From Calditrichota bacterium (GTDB lineage: Bacteria; Zhuqueibacterota; Zhuqueibacteria; JANLFK01; Oleimicrobiaceae), in assembly GCA_014359355.1 (NCBI GenBank), contig JACIZP010000345.1, positions 1-37,941 of the forward strand: a stretch of DNA of 37,941 bases. Direction: 5' to 3'. Both the position numbers and the translations under genes were made by a program. The notes beneath the pieces are model-generated. The model made no database searches, was not told where the DNA came from, and saw only the letters and a program-made list of their open reading frames with translations. Shown piece by piece: positions 18,238 through 26,794 of the stretch (position 1 is the stretch's first letter; each line of letters opens with the position of its first letter).

Positions 18238-18823
18238 GGTCCAACACCTCCTGGGCGACACCCCATTCCTCCAATATCTGGCGCAGCGCCAGCAGGCCGT
18301 GGTACAAGCGCGACTTGACCGTGTTGACCGGCTGCCCCAGCACGTCGGCGATCTCGCGGAACTTCAGGCCCTGATACTGCTTCATGATGATGACCACTCG
18401 CTGCTCTTCGGGTAGCGACAGCACGGCGCGCTTCAACACCGCCGCCAGATGGCTGTTGTGTGCCACGCAATCGGGTCTATCTTCCGGCAAGTCGGGCAAC
18501 TCTGCCGGCAATGGATGGCCGTCCTCTGTCGGGCGCTGCTCGCTGTCTATGGACAACGATGGTCGCCTCCTCTTGAGCTCGTCTCGGCTGAGGTTGAGCG
18601 CGATCTGGTGCAGCCAGGTGGAGAAACATGCCGTGCTCTTCAGGCGCCGCAGGCCCGTGTAGGCGCGAATAAAGGTTTGCTGGGTGACCTCTTTGGCTGC
18701 TTCCGCGGTGCCCAGATAGCGGTAGGCAAAGTTGTAGATCGGCTTTTCCCAGCGCCACACCAGCGTGTTGAAAGCGGCCACATCGCCAGCAAGGAACCGT
18801 TCGATCAACGTCTGGTCATCCAT
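18227..18823 (-). CDS. ECF-type RNA polymerase sigma factor
   Basis: 198-residue sigma-70 family member with only regions 2 and 4. Region 2 is AAFNTLVWRWEKPIYNFAYRYLGTAEAAKEVTQQTFIRAYTGL, with the -10-melting helix reading AKEVTQQTFI instead of the common DAEDVVQETF. A variable, proline- and acid-rich linker (about 95-125) precedes region 4, LPEEQRVVIIMKQYQGLKFREIADVLGQPVNTVKSRLYHGL, which contains the helix-turn-helix for the -35 element. GAGGG precedes the ATG. The gene is first in an operon with its anti-sigma factor and two envelope proteins, so envelope stress or composition is the likely signal. It probably activates its own promoter (18860-18889). Confidence 0.95.
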   Translation of the reverse strand: MDDQTLIERFLAGDVAAFNTLVWRWEKPIYNFAYRYLGTAEAAKEVTQQTFIRAYTGLRRLKSTACFSTWLHQIALNLSRDELKRRRPSLSIDSEQRPTEDGHPLPAELPDLPEDRPDCVAHNSHLAAVLKRAVLSLPEEQRVVIIMKQYQGLKFREIADVLGQPVNTVKSRLYHGLLALRQILEEWGVAQEVLDHEM

Positions 18824-18859
18824 AATCCCTCGTCAACGGATGGGGCGGCTACCGTTCAT

Positions 18860-18889
18860 AAGACGGCGCATCCGGGAAAAAAGTTGTCA
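18860..18889 (-). promoter_or_regulatory. Predicted ECF-type autoregulated promoter
   Basis: On the minus strand TGACAAC (18889-18883) is followed by a T-rich 17-base spacer and CGTCTT (18865-18860), about 37 bases before the sigma gene. AAC with a T-rich spacer and CGTC is the classic shape of ECF promoters. It differs from the five sigma-70-type promoters in this window. Confidence 0.6.
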
Positions 18890-18944
18890 GCGATCGGCGC
18901 AGGGAGCGCGTTGTTTCGGGCCCCGCGGGCAGGGATGGCAGATG

Positions 18945-20231
18945 TCAGCCGATGACGGTGCCGGGTGGGATGACGGCGTTCTTGGGCACGATGACGATGC
19001 CGTCGCGAATGACAAAGTTGTCCGCTTTGACAAAGCCCTCGCGATGGCGATTCAAAATCTGCACGTTGGCGCCGATGCGCGCGTTCTTGTCGATGATCGC
19101 GCGCTCGATGAGGCAGTTGTGGCCGATGCCGACCTCCGGGATGCCCTGCGCAGCCGCTGCCTGGCACTCCTGGTCGGTCTCGTAGAAATCGGCGCCCATG
19201 ACGATGGATCCGTAGATGCGCGTGCCGGAGCGCACGATGGAGCGGATGCCGAGAATGGAGTCCTTGATCTCGCATTGCTCCACTATGGAGCCGTCGGCGA
19301 GGATAGTGCGCTCGATGAGGCTGGAGGTGATTTTCGCCCCGGGCAGATAGCGCGGCCGCGTGAAGATCGGCGCGCGCTGGGTGTAGAAGTTGAACTTTGG
19401 CACCGGCCGCGTCAGGTCGATCATGGCCTCGTAGAAGGAGCTGATGGTGCCGATGTCCTCCCAATAGCCATCGAAGAGGTAGGCGTACACTCTGCGCGTC
19501 TTGATGGCATAGGGAATGATCCCCTTGCCAAAGTCTTCTTCGGCGCTTTCGTTGAGGATGTCGAAAAGGGTTTGGCGTTCAAACACATAGATGCCCATGG
19601 AGGCAATCAGCTCGCGGCCGTTGCTTTGCACACCAAAGTTGCGCAGCACTTCGGCCGGCACGAGCAGCGACTCCACCACCGCCGGGTCGTTGGGCTTTTC
19701 CACGAATTTGGTGATGCGGCCGCGGGTGTTTGTCTTGAGAATGCCGTAGCGGTGGGCCACCTCACGGGAGACGGGAATGGCGCTGACCGTAACCTCCGCC
19801 TTGCTGCGCACATGCCAGTCGATGAGCTTGCGGAAGTCCATGGAGTACAGGTGGTCGCCAGCCAGGATCAGGAAGCGCTCGTTGTTGGGCGCATCGAAGT
19901 ATGGCAGGTTGCGGCGTACCGCGTCGGCGGTGCCCTGATACCAGGCGGTGCTTTCGGGTGTCTGTTGCGCGGCGAGGATCTGCACGAATCCGCCGCGGAA
20001 AGGATCGAAGTGGTAGGTGGCCGCCACGTGCTGGTTCAGCGAGCGCGACATGTACTGCGTCAGCACGAAGATGCGGTTCACCTCGGAGTGGAGGCAGTTG
20101 CTGATGGGGATGTCGATGAGGCGGAACTTGCCGGCGATGGGCACTGCCGGCTTGGCGCGCTTGGCGGTGAGCGGCCACAACCTCTCGCCGGCACCCCCAG
20201 CCATGATGATCGCGGCCACGTTTCTGGTCAT
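18945..20231 (-). CDS. glgC: Glucose-1-phosphate adenylyltransferase
   Basis: Makes ADP-glucose from glucose 1-phosphate and ATP for glycogen synthesis. 428 residues from the ATG at 20231; GGGAA lies five bases upstream, and an extension to 20258 would add nine residues. The nucleotidyltransferase domain shows AAIIMAGGAGERLWPLTAKRAKPAVPIAGKFRLIDIPISNC (pyrophosphorylase motif with activator-site lysine region), WYQGTADAVRR, LILAGDHLYSMDF and YWEDIGTI. The C-terminal part is a left-handed beta-helix (hexapeptide-like IGHNCLIERAIIDKNARIGANVQILN). It follows araB by 23 bases and is the end of the pfkA-araB-glgC operon. Confidence 0.96.
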   Translation of the reverse strand: MTRNVAAIIMAGGAGERLWPLTAKRAKPAVPIAGKFRLIDIPISNCLHSEVNRIFVLTQYMSRSLNQHVAATYHFDPFRGGFVQILAAQQTPESTAWYQGTADAVRRNLPYFDAPNNERFLILAGDHLYSMDFRKLIDWHVRSKAEVTVSAIPVSREVAHRYGILKTNTRGRITKFVEKPNDPAVVESLLVPAEVLRNFGVQSNGRELIASMGIYVFERQTLFDILNESAEEDFGKGIIPYAIKTRRVYAYLFDGYWEDIGTISSFYEAMIDLTRPVPKFNFYTQRAPIFTRPRYLPGAKITSSLIERTILADGSIVEQCEIKDSILGIRSIVRSGTRIYGSIVMGADFYETDQECQAAAAQGIPEVGIGHNCLIERAIIDKNARIGANVQILNRHREGFVKADNFVIRDGIVIVPKNAVIPPGTVIG

Positions 20232-20254
20232 ATGAGGTTCCCTTTCCCGGGTGC

Positions 20255-21934
20255 TCAATCTGAATCGGACGCCGCTGCCCTGAGGCGGCGAAGCACCTTC
20301 ATGGCGTCATTCACCCCGCGGCCGAAGTAGTCGTGCAGCCGGACGTATTCCCCATACAGTTGCGTGTAGACTGCATGGTGGGTCGGCACCGGCCGATAGA
20401 CGGTCTCTTTTTGCTTGGCCATGCGCTTAGTTGCTTCGGCAAAGTCGTCAAACCCGCCGCCGGCGCGACCGGCAGCGATTGCCCCGATGATGGCCGCCCC
20501 TAACGCCGTCGCCTGGGCCGAGGCCGCGAGACGGATCTCCCGCCCGGTCACGTCCGCGTAGATCTGCATGAGCATCGGGCTCTTCTCAGCAATCCCGCCG
20601 CAGGCGTAGAGCTCGTGCACCGGAATGCCCTGCTCCTCGTGGTTGTCGATGATCTTCTTTGTGCCGAATGCCGTCGCCTCCACCAAGGCGCGGTAGACCT
20701 CCTCCGGTCTGCTGGCCAGGGTGAAACCGACGATGAGCCCGGATAGCTCCGCGTCCATGAGGATAGAACGGTTCCCATTCCACCAGTCCAGTGCCAACAA
20801 TCCGCTTTGGCCAGGGCGGAGGCGTGCAGCGCGTTGCTCCAGCACCTTGTAGGGATCAAGACCGTTGCGCTTGGCCTCTTCCTGCAATTCTGCCGGCAAG
20901 TGGTGGCGCACATACCAGGCGAAGATGTCGCCCACGGCTGCCTGACCTGATTCATAGCCTACGTAGCCGGGTACAATGCCGTCCTCGACGATGCCGGCGA
21001 TGCCCGTGGCAGACACTTTCGGCCCGAGCACCATGTGGCAGGTGGAGGTGCCCAGGACCAGCACCATCTTTCCTGGCTCCGCCACGCCGGTGCCCAGCAC
21101 CGCAGAGTGGGCATCGATGATGGCCACCCCCACAGGGGTGCCTGCGCGCAAGCCGAGGCGCTGGGCCACTTCGGCGCGGAGTGCTCCGGCGCGCGTCCCT
21201 ACAGGGTAGATGCTGGTGCTCAACTTTTCGCTAACGACGTTCGCGAAGCGCGGGTCCAATGCAGCGAAAAAGTCGTGGCTGGGATACCCTGCCTGTTTGT
21301 CCCAAAGGGCCTTGTACCCAGCTTGACAGGCGCTGCGCTTCTCCTCGCCGGTCAGATACCACACCAGCCAATCGCCGCCCTCGATAATGCGGGATGCGGC
21401 CTGGTATACCTCTGGCGCCTCGCGCAGAATCTGCAGCGCCTTGGGAAAGAGCCATTCAGAGGAGATCTTGCCTCCGTAGCGCGCCAGGAAGGGTTCGCCC
21501 CGCTGCGAAGCCAGGTGGTTGATGTCGTCCGCCTCCGGCTGGGCAGCGTGATGCTTCCAGAGCTTGGGCCAGGCATGAGGTTGCGCGGCAAACTCTTCCC
21601 TCAGGCAGAGAGGAGTGCCGTCAGCCGCGGTGGGCAGCACCGTGCACGAGGTAAAATCGACGCCAATTCCCACCACCTGCTCCGGTCCGACCTTTGCCTC
21701 CCGGAGGGCGCGCGGCACGATCTGTTCTAAGGCGTGCAGCCAATCCCCGGGGTGCTGCAGTGCCCACGCGTCGCCCAACTTGACGCCGGACTTGGGGAGC
21801 TCCTGAGAGATGACCCCATGGGGATACTGCTCAACCGCGGTGGCAAGCTCTTCCCCTGAAGAGAGGTCGACCACCACAGCGCGCGCCGATTCTGTGCCGA
21901 AGTCGAGCCCCAGGCTCACCATCCTTCTGTCCAT
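20255..21934 (-). CDS. araB: Ribulokinase (FGGY family)
   Basis: ATP-dependent phosphorylation of L-ribulose to L-ribulose 5-phosphate. 559 residues, the usual ribulokinase length. The N-terminus SLGLDFGTESARAVVVDLSSGEELATAVEQYPHGV is diagnostic of AraB rather than glycerol or xylulose kinase. VGIGVDFTSCTVLPTAADGTPL, GTSTCHMVLGPK and the ATP-site YACGGIAEKSPMLMQIYADVTGREI follow. AGGAGAG precedes the ATG. It sits 30 bases after pfkA and no araA or araD is nearby, so its pentulose substrate may differ from arabinose-derived ribulose, for example a polyol-derived ketose. Specificity is an inference from family alone. Confidence 0.93.
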   Translation of the reverse strand: MDRRMVSLGLDFGTESARAVVVDLSSGEELATAVEQYPHGVISQELPKSGVKLGDAWALQHPGDWLHALEQIVPRALREAKVGPEQVVGIGVDFTSCTVLPTAADGTPLCLREEFAAQPHAWPKLWKHHAAQPEADDINHLASQRGEPFLARYGGKISSEWLFPKALQILREAPEVYQAASRIIEGGDWLVWYLTGEEKRSACQAGYKALWDKQAGYPSHDFFAALDPRFANVVSEKLSTSIYPVGTRAGALRAEVAQRLGLRAGTPVGVAIIDAHSAVLGTGVAEPGKMVLVLGTSTCHMVLGPKVSATGIAGIVEDGIVPGYVGYESGQAAVGDIFAWYVRHHLPAELQEEAKRNGLDPYKVLEQRAARLRPGQSGLLALDWWNGNRSILMDAELSGLIVGFTLASRPEEVYRALVEATAFGTKKIIDNHEEQGIPVHELYACGGIAEKSPMLMQIYADVTGREIRLAASAQATALGAAIIGAIAAGRAGGGFDDFAEATKRMAKQKETVYRPVPTHHAVYTQLYGEYVRLHDYFGRGVNDAMKVLRRLRAAASDSD

Positions 21935-21964
21935 GGATCTCTCCTGAAGGGGTAGGGTCCGAGC

Positions 21965-23059
21965 TCAATCTCCCAGGCAAGTGCCGACACTGCGTGCCAC
22001 GGCAATCAGTGGCGAGTCCAAGGGGACTTTGCGCGTCTTGCCTCCCACCTCTTTGATGGGGACGTGCTTCAGCTCGCCTCCCTGGATGCCCACCATGTGG
22101 CCAAAGTTGCCGTTCACCACCATCTTCACCGCTTCGACGCCGAAGCGCGTGGCAAGGATGCGGTCGTAGGCAGTCGGTACACCGCCCCGCAGCAGGTGGC
22201 CCAACACGGTGACCCGCGTCTCCACCTTGGTGCGTTGCTCAATATCCTTGGCCACCACGCTGCCGATGCCGCCCAGGCGGATCTTGTCCGGACTCCCTTC
22301 GATCAGCTCGCGCACCACCATCTTGCCGCCCTTGGGGGCTGCCGCCTCTGCGACGACCAGGATGCTGAAGCGGCTCCCCCGGAAGTTGCGCTCCTTCACT
22401 CGTTCGCAGACGATGTCGATGTCGTAGGGAATTTCCGGGATGAGGATAATGTCGCCGCCGCCGGCGATGCCGATGGTCAGGGCCAACCAGCCGGCATAGC
22501 GACCCATTACTTCCACTACCATGACGCGGTGGTGCGACTGGGCAGTGGTGTGCAGGCGGTCGATGGCTTCGGTGCCGGTGGCGACCGCCGAATCGAAACC
22601 AAACGTCACATCCGTACCGTACAGGTCGTTGTCGATGGTCTTCGGTACTCCGACTACCGGCAGGCCCTTGTCCATCATGCGCGCCGCCGCTGCCATGGTG
22701 CCGTCGCCGCCGATGCAGACCAGGGCATCCAACCCGAGGTTTTCGAAGTTATGCATCGCCTGGTCGGAGCGGTCGCGGTAGACCATCTTGCCGCCTTCCA
22801 GCATCGGATAGTTGAAAGGATCGGCCCGATTGGAGGTACCAAGGATGGTGCCGCCCCTCGTCAGGATGCCGGAGACCGCTGCATAGTCCAGATCCACGTA
22901 GCGGTTCTCGAGCAGGCCTTCGAACCCATCCATGAAACCCACCACTTCCATGTCGTATTCCAGCAGCGCAGTCTTGGTGACCGCGCGAATCACGGCATTG
23001 AGGCCGGGGCAGTCACCACCGCCGGTCAGCAGCGCCAATCGCATTCGTTTCTTCGGCAT
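21965..23059 (-). CDS. pfkA: 6-phosphofructokinase
   Basis: Commits fructose 6-phosphate to glycolysis. 364 residues from the ATG at 23059, preceded by GGAGGAGAGG; a 5-residue longer form is less likely. It shows LTGGGDCPGLNAVIRAV, CIGGDGTMAAA, VPKTIDNDLYGTDVTFGFDSA, VVEVMGRYAGWLAL and VLGHLLRGGVPTAYDR. In E. coli numbering, position 104 is Gly (GGDGT), the ATP-type state, but position 124 is Lys (PKTIDND), the state seen in PPi-dependent enzymes. This Gly/Lys pair is known from ATP-using members of the PPi-related clade, for example in actinomycetes. First gene of the pfkA-araB-glgC operon with its own promoter. Confidence 0.95.
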   Translation of the reverse strand: MPKKRMRLALLTGGGDCPGLNAVIRAVTKTALLEYDMEVVGFMDGFEGLLENRYVDLDYAAVSGILTRGGTILGTSNRADPFNYPMLEGGKMVYRDRSDQAMHNFENLGLDALVCIGGDGTMAAAARMMDKGLPVVGVPKTIDNDLYGTDVTFGFDSAVATGTEAIDRLHTTAQSHHRVMVVEVMGRYAGWLALTIGIAGGGDIILIPEIPYDIDIVCERVKERNFRGSRFSILVVAEAAAPKGGKMVVRELIEGSPDKIRLGGIGSVVAKDIEQRTKVETRVTVLGHLLRGGVPTAYDRILATRFGVEAVKMVVNGNFGHMVGIQGGELKHVPIKEVGGKTRKVPLDSPLIAVARSVGTCLGD

Positions 23060-23153
23060 CTTCCTCTCCTCCACGTCCTCGTGCTAGGTGCAAGTGCAGG
23101 AATCCTTCGCTCGCCGTCTGGAATTGTGGTTCCGAGCAACTGGACGGCGCGAA

Positions 23154-23182
23154 AATATACACACTTACGGCCCAAATATCAA
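23154..23182 (-). promoter_or_regulatory. Sigma-70-type promoter for pfkA-araB-glgC
   Basis: On the minus strand TTGATA (23182-23177), 17 bases, TATATT (23159-23154), about 95 bases upstream of the pfkA start. The surrounding 23060-23379 stretch has no gene; apart from this promoter and a small CCGAG/CTCGG hairpin around 23290 I see nothing in it, including no terminator for the GH16 gene. Confidence 0.82.
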
Positions 23183-23379
23183 GGAAGAAATGCCCAGCGA
23201 ATGGAGAGGAGGGTTTGCCGAGCCCAACGTAGCTCGAATGGCGTCATGGCCGGCTTCGTCCTTCCGGTCGTGACAAAGAGAGAGCGAGCGCCGAGGGCTT
23301 CTCGGAAGAGTGTGCTTCGGGGGTTTTGAGAGCCTGCCAAGCTGCGCCGGCCAGCCGCCCTGAAGCACAAAGAGGGTGA

Positions 23380-25188
23380 TTACCTTCTCAGCGTGAGCTT
23401 CCTGACGAGGGAGGAGCGAGGTGTTTCAACCCGCAGGAAGTAGATGCCGCTGGGCAGGGGGCATCCCTGGCTGCCGAGCCCATCCCAGGTGAGCGTGTAA
23501 AGCCCGCGCGCCTGCTCACCCGCGAACAGCTGCCGGACCACTCTACCGAGAGGGTCATAGACTACCAGACGCACCTGCTGATGGCCGGGCAGCGCGTAGC
23601 GGATTAGTGCCGGTGGCGCACACGGGTTCGGGTAGAGCTCGCAGGAAAGCTCCTCAGTTGGCATGCGGCTCTGTCCTGGTCCAACAGCCGAGGAGGCTTC
23701 CTCGACCACCAGTCCGCACAGCAGCGTGGAGTCGCGGCCGGCAGCAAAGTGGATGTCCAACACACCATCGGTCACGGGCACTGGGTCCGCCACCAGCTGG
23801 AAGGCAACCACGTGACCGGCCTCCGCGGCCAGGTCCAACTCGCGGGCGACCGTGCGCCCTTCCACTACCACATCGAAGCGGCGCTGTCCTGGCGCCGTGA
23901 AGCGCGTCTCCGCAAATAACAAGGTCACGCGATAGTTGCCGGGCTGCACCCGCACCATGTAGCGCACCAGGCCACGGCGTTGCGCGCGATAGACCGCAGG
24001 TATCTCGGTCTGCGCAATTGGCACAGAAGCAGGCTCCTGCACTTTCTTGCCATCGGTGTAGCCGTACTCGCTGCGCTCGTTCCATTCCTGGTCGGGCAGA
24101 AAACCCTGGAAGGCCTCTCCACCCACGTTCACCTTCACCGGCAAAGAGAGCGGGGTGGCAGAGATAAGGTTGACCACCTGGCCGGTGAGTCTGTTGGGCT
24201 GCGGCGCTCGATCCTTGATCCCCATGACGACGAGGGTACCGGTGCTGTTCTCGAGCCCATGGGCCTCGAGGGTGACGGTGCGCAGGTCTTCGGCAAGCGA
24301 AGCGCGCGAAACGGTGGCGCCTGGGACGAGGAAATTGGCCGCCTTCTCAGCGCTCTCCTTGTCCACCTCCTCAGAAAAGCGAACCAGGACTCTGTCATTT
24401 TCCGCCCGTGCCCAGAGGACGGTGGGCGGTTTGTTGTCGACATACCCAAGGTTGAGCGGATCGGTGAGACAGAGGATCATCAGGCCGTCCTTGAAGACCA
24501 CATTCTCCGGGACAAAGTCGCAGTCGTTGCCAGGAAAGGTGTGGGTGGCCTTCTCCCACCTGGACTGGTCCCAGCTGTCGAAGTGGTCCGTCCACTGATG
24601 CGTGAAATTGTGGTCAGTACCGGTGTCACCGACGCCGGGCGTGTAAGAGGCGTAGCTGACATAGTCATAGTAGGCAAAGCGGGGCAGGATGGCATCCGAC
24701 CACGCTCCCACCCAATCGTGGTAGGCCGGGTTCCAGATGTTCATCATGATCTTCTGTGGGCGGCGCAAGGTGAGCACGTGCGGCTCGGTCTGCCGATACA
24801 CTTCCTCCCCATCCACAAACCAGGCCACGTACTCTGGCGTCCACTCAATGGCGTAGACGTGAAAGCCCACATGCGGATTGAAAGGCACCCACTGGTGGCG
24901 GAGGTGGATCATCTGCCGCGGGGTGATGGTAGTAATCTGCACGTCGTCCGTGTACCTGCCGTGGATTTCGATGTCGATCTCGTTCCAGTTCTCCGTCGGG
25001 TCGATGTCGTTGTAGGTGAAAAAGGTCGACACATGACCGTCGCCTGCAGAGGCCTTGTAGCGTACCTCAAAGCGGCCGTACAGGTACGACTCGCGCGTGC
25101 GTAACTCGGCCCCCTTGTAGTTTTTGGCGTTGGTCGGTGCTACGAACCATGCCAAGAGAATGACGGAACAAGCAGCGCTCCACTTCAT
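23380..25188 (-). CDS. Secreted GH16 beta-glucanase, circularly permuted, with Ig-like, malectin-like and T9SS sorting domains
   Basis: 602 residues from the ATG at 25188 (GAGGAT eight bases upstream). Signal peptide 1-22. The GH16 domain (about 24-245) carries EIDIE at 70-74, so Glu70 is the nucleophile and Glu74 the acid/base. The strand order is permuted: GAELRTRESYLYGRFEVR (26-43) comes first, and the usual N-terminal segment WTDHFDSWDQSRWEKATHTFPGN (199-221) comes last. This is the layout of Fibrobacter succinogenes 1,3-1,4-beta-glucanase. An Ig-like domain (about 253-345), a malectin-like domain (about 350-497) and a FlgD-like sorting domain (about 513-602, ELYPNPCAPP through SGIYFLRV) follow. 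Predicted to act on lichenan or mixed-linkage glucan at the cell surface. Confidence 0.93.
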   Translation of the reverse strand: MKWSAACSVILLAWFVAPTNAKNYKGAELRTRESYLYGRFEVRYKASAGDGHVSTFFTYNDIDPTENWNEIDIEIHGRYTDDVQITTITPRQMIHLRHQWVPFNPHVGFHVYAIEWTPEYVAWFVDGEEVYRQTEPHVLTLRRPQKIMMNIWNPAYHDWVGAWSDAILPRFAYYDYVSYASYTPGVGDTGTDHNFTHQWTDHFDSWDQSRWEKATHTFPGNDCDFVPENVVFKDGLMILCLTDPLNLGYVDNKPPTVLWARAENDRVLVRFSEEVDKESAEKAANFLVPGATVSRASLAEDLRTVTLEAHGLENSTGTLVVMGIKDRAPQPNRLTGQVVNLISATPLSLPVKVNVGGEAFQGFLPDQEWNERSEYGYTDGKKVQEPASVPIAQTEIPAVYRAQRRGLVRYMVRVQPGNYRVTLLFAETRFTAPGQRRFDVVVEGRTVARELDLAAEAGHVVAFQLVADPVPVTDGVLDIHFAAGRDSTLLCGLVVEEASSAVGPGQSRMPTEELSCELYPNPCAPPALIRYALPGHQQVRLVVYDPLGRVVRQLFAGEQARGLYTLTWDGLGSQGCPLPSGIYFLRVETPRSSLVRKLTLRR

Positions 25189-25231
25189 GGCAGATCCTCT
25201 TGCCGGCATCCTGACGGAAAGGGGAGGGGTG

Positions 25232-26794
25232 TTACCCTCCCATTTTGCGCCCATAGTCGAGAGGGTGGAGGGTGGTGAGCAGCGGGAACATCGGCACCAC
25301 TACCGGGTACGGCGCCCCGCGTTGCAGGACCAACATGTCCAGACGCGTGAGTTTGAGGCGCTCGAAACGGTCCGTGTCGATCTCGATCTGGTCGCTGTAC
25401 TTTTTCTGCAGTTCGCGCACGTAGGGGTTGAGGTGTTGTTCAATCACCGCGACATTCACCTGCGAGAGGTCATCTTCCTGGCCTCGGGCACGGAGGAAAA
25501 GGTTGCGCTGATAAAGGGCAAGAATGTGGTCTTGCCACATCTGCACGTTGCGCTGCACCGAGAGGGCCTTGTCGTATCCTCGCTTGTAAGCCTCTTGGGC
25601 AATGTACTTGTCGCGGATGAGGTCTGCAATGGCCAGGCGCAGCTGGGCGGGGAACTCGCCTCTCTTGATGTGCCGCGTTCGGAACACCAGCGGATGCGCG
25701 TCGAGCTCCTTTTCCAGGTCCGCCACGGTCCACGTCGTGCCGTCGATGCGTAGCAGCGGGAGAGCGCGTAACTGGGCGATGTCGTCACCAAAGCGGTCGA
25801 CGACGAGCTCTTCGTCCCCCTGTTGCCAGAAGTTCCGGTTGAAGGCTTGCCTCTTCTCTTGTGGCGAGGCCAAGAAGAGCGGCGCCAGGGTGGCGGCCAG
25901 ACGGTAGAAGGTGTCCTCCACCAGAACCATCTTCTTGCCGCGCATGACCTTCTGGACGAACTGCAGGTAGGCGTGCTCGGCGCGCTCCTGGCGGATCGCC
26001 TCTTCCACATCGGTCCACTGTTGGCGCATCTGGGTGTCCGAGAGGAGGAGCGCCTGCTTCCAGCCCTGCACTTGCATCACCGTATACAGGGTGTCGTCGA
26101 TCTGCACCGGGCCGATGACGTCCCCCTGGGCAAATGGCTTAGAGAAGAGCGCCCGCCTGATGGCCTCGTGTTCGGCGCGGCTCCAGGCGACCTCGCGCTC
26201 GGGTATCAGGCCCACGCCTCCAACTAAGGGGAACCCTTGGGCGAACGAGCCGCCGGAGGTAAAATGCTGGCGCAGCACTTCGGCGAGGCTGTCGCCACTG
26301 AACGAGTAATAGGCAACTCGATAGGTGCGTGTGGACGCCTGAAAACGGGGGGCGACATCTTTTGGCTTCAGCCTCACTCGCGTGTAAAAGTCGCGGTAGA
26401 ACAACCACTGGCGCATGGCCTGCTCCTGGCGGCCGCGCAGATAGGCACGGAACTGTGCGTTGCTGAGGAGCTCATTCTCTGTCCCCGCCTCCAGGGCGAG
26501 CAGCTTTTCGGCAATGAGGGTGTTGAGGACGATCTTGCGGTGGACGTAACTGTCGCCCCGGCAGTACGGAGGGCGCGGTGTGTACTCGGCGCGACGAAGG
26601 AACTCATCCACCGTGATCACGCGGTCGCCTACGCGCGCTAAGGGCACCTCGGCGGGCAATTCGGGCTTCTTGTGGCAAGCGAGCGTGACGAGCGCCGCCG
26701 TGAGCAGGACAAGCAGCACGCTCACCAGCCAAGCCAGCCAACGCTGCTGTGCAAACACCCCCGGGGTGATCTTTCTGCGCATGGCAAAGTTCAA
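25232..26794 (-). CDS. SurA/parvulin-like periplasmic chaperone
   Basis: 520 residues. An N-terminal hydrophobic segment (about 20-38, LAWLVSVLLVLLTAALVTLAC) is either a signal anchor or a lipoprotein signal with an unusual TLAC box. A SurA_N-like domain follows (VPLARVGDRVITVDEFLRRAEY, VLNTLIAEKLLALEA), then a divergent middle with parvulin-like pieces (GGVGLIPEREVAW, GDVIGPVQIDDTLYTVMQVQGW) and a second VADLEKELDAHP/LADLIRDKY helical repeat. The start is probably TTG: AGGAG lies seven bases upstream and the TGA of the PorV-like gene overlaps it. An ATG 12 bases on is the alternative. It sits between the PorV-like protein and the glucanase, suggesting a dedicated folding helper for this locus. 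Confidence 0.78.
   Translation of the reverse strand: MNFAMRRKITPGVFAQQRWLAWLVSVLLVLLTAALVTLACHKKPELPAEVPLARVGDRVITVDEFLRRAEYTPRPPYCRGDSYVHRKIVLNTLIAEKLLALEAGTENELLSNAQFRAYLRGRQEQAMRQWLFYRDFYTRVRLKPKDVAPRFQASTRTYRVAYYSFSGDSLAEVLRQHFTSGGSFAQGFPLVGGVGLIPEREVAWSRAEHEAIRRALFSKPFAQGDVIGPVQIDDTLYTVMQVQGWKQALLLSDTQMRQQWTDVEEAIRQERAEHAYLQFVQKVMRGKKMVLVEDTFYRLAATLAPLFLASPQEKRQAFNRNFWQQGDEELVVDRFGDDIAQLRALPLLRIDGTTWTVADLEKELDAHPLVFRTRHIKRGEFPAQLRLAIADLIRDKYIAQEAYKRGYDKALSVQRNVQMWQDHILALYQRNLFLRARGQEDDLSQVNVAVIEQHLNPYVRELQKKYSDQIEIDTDRFERLKLTRLDMLVLQRGAPYPVVVPMFPLLTTLHPLDYGRKMGG

Noticed and set aside
23183-23379. Possible gene or mobile-element remnant between GH16 and pfkA
   Set aside because: Short frames only, no inverted terminal repeats, no recognisable protein pieces.
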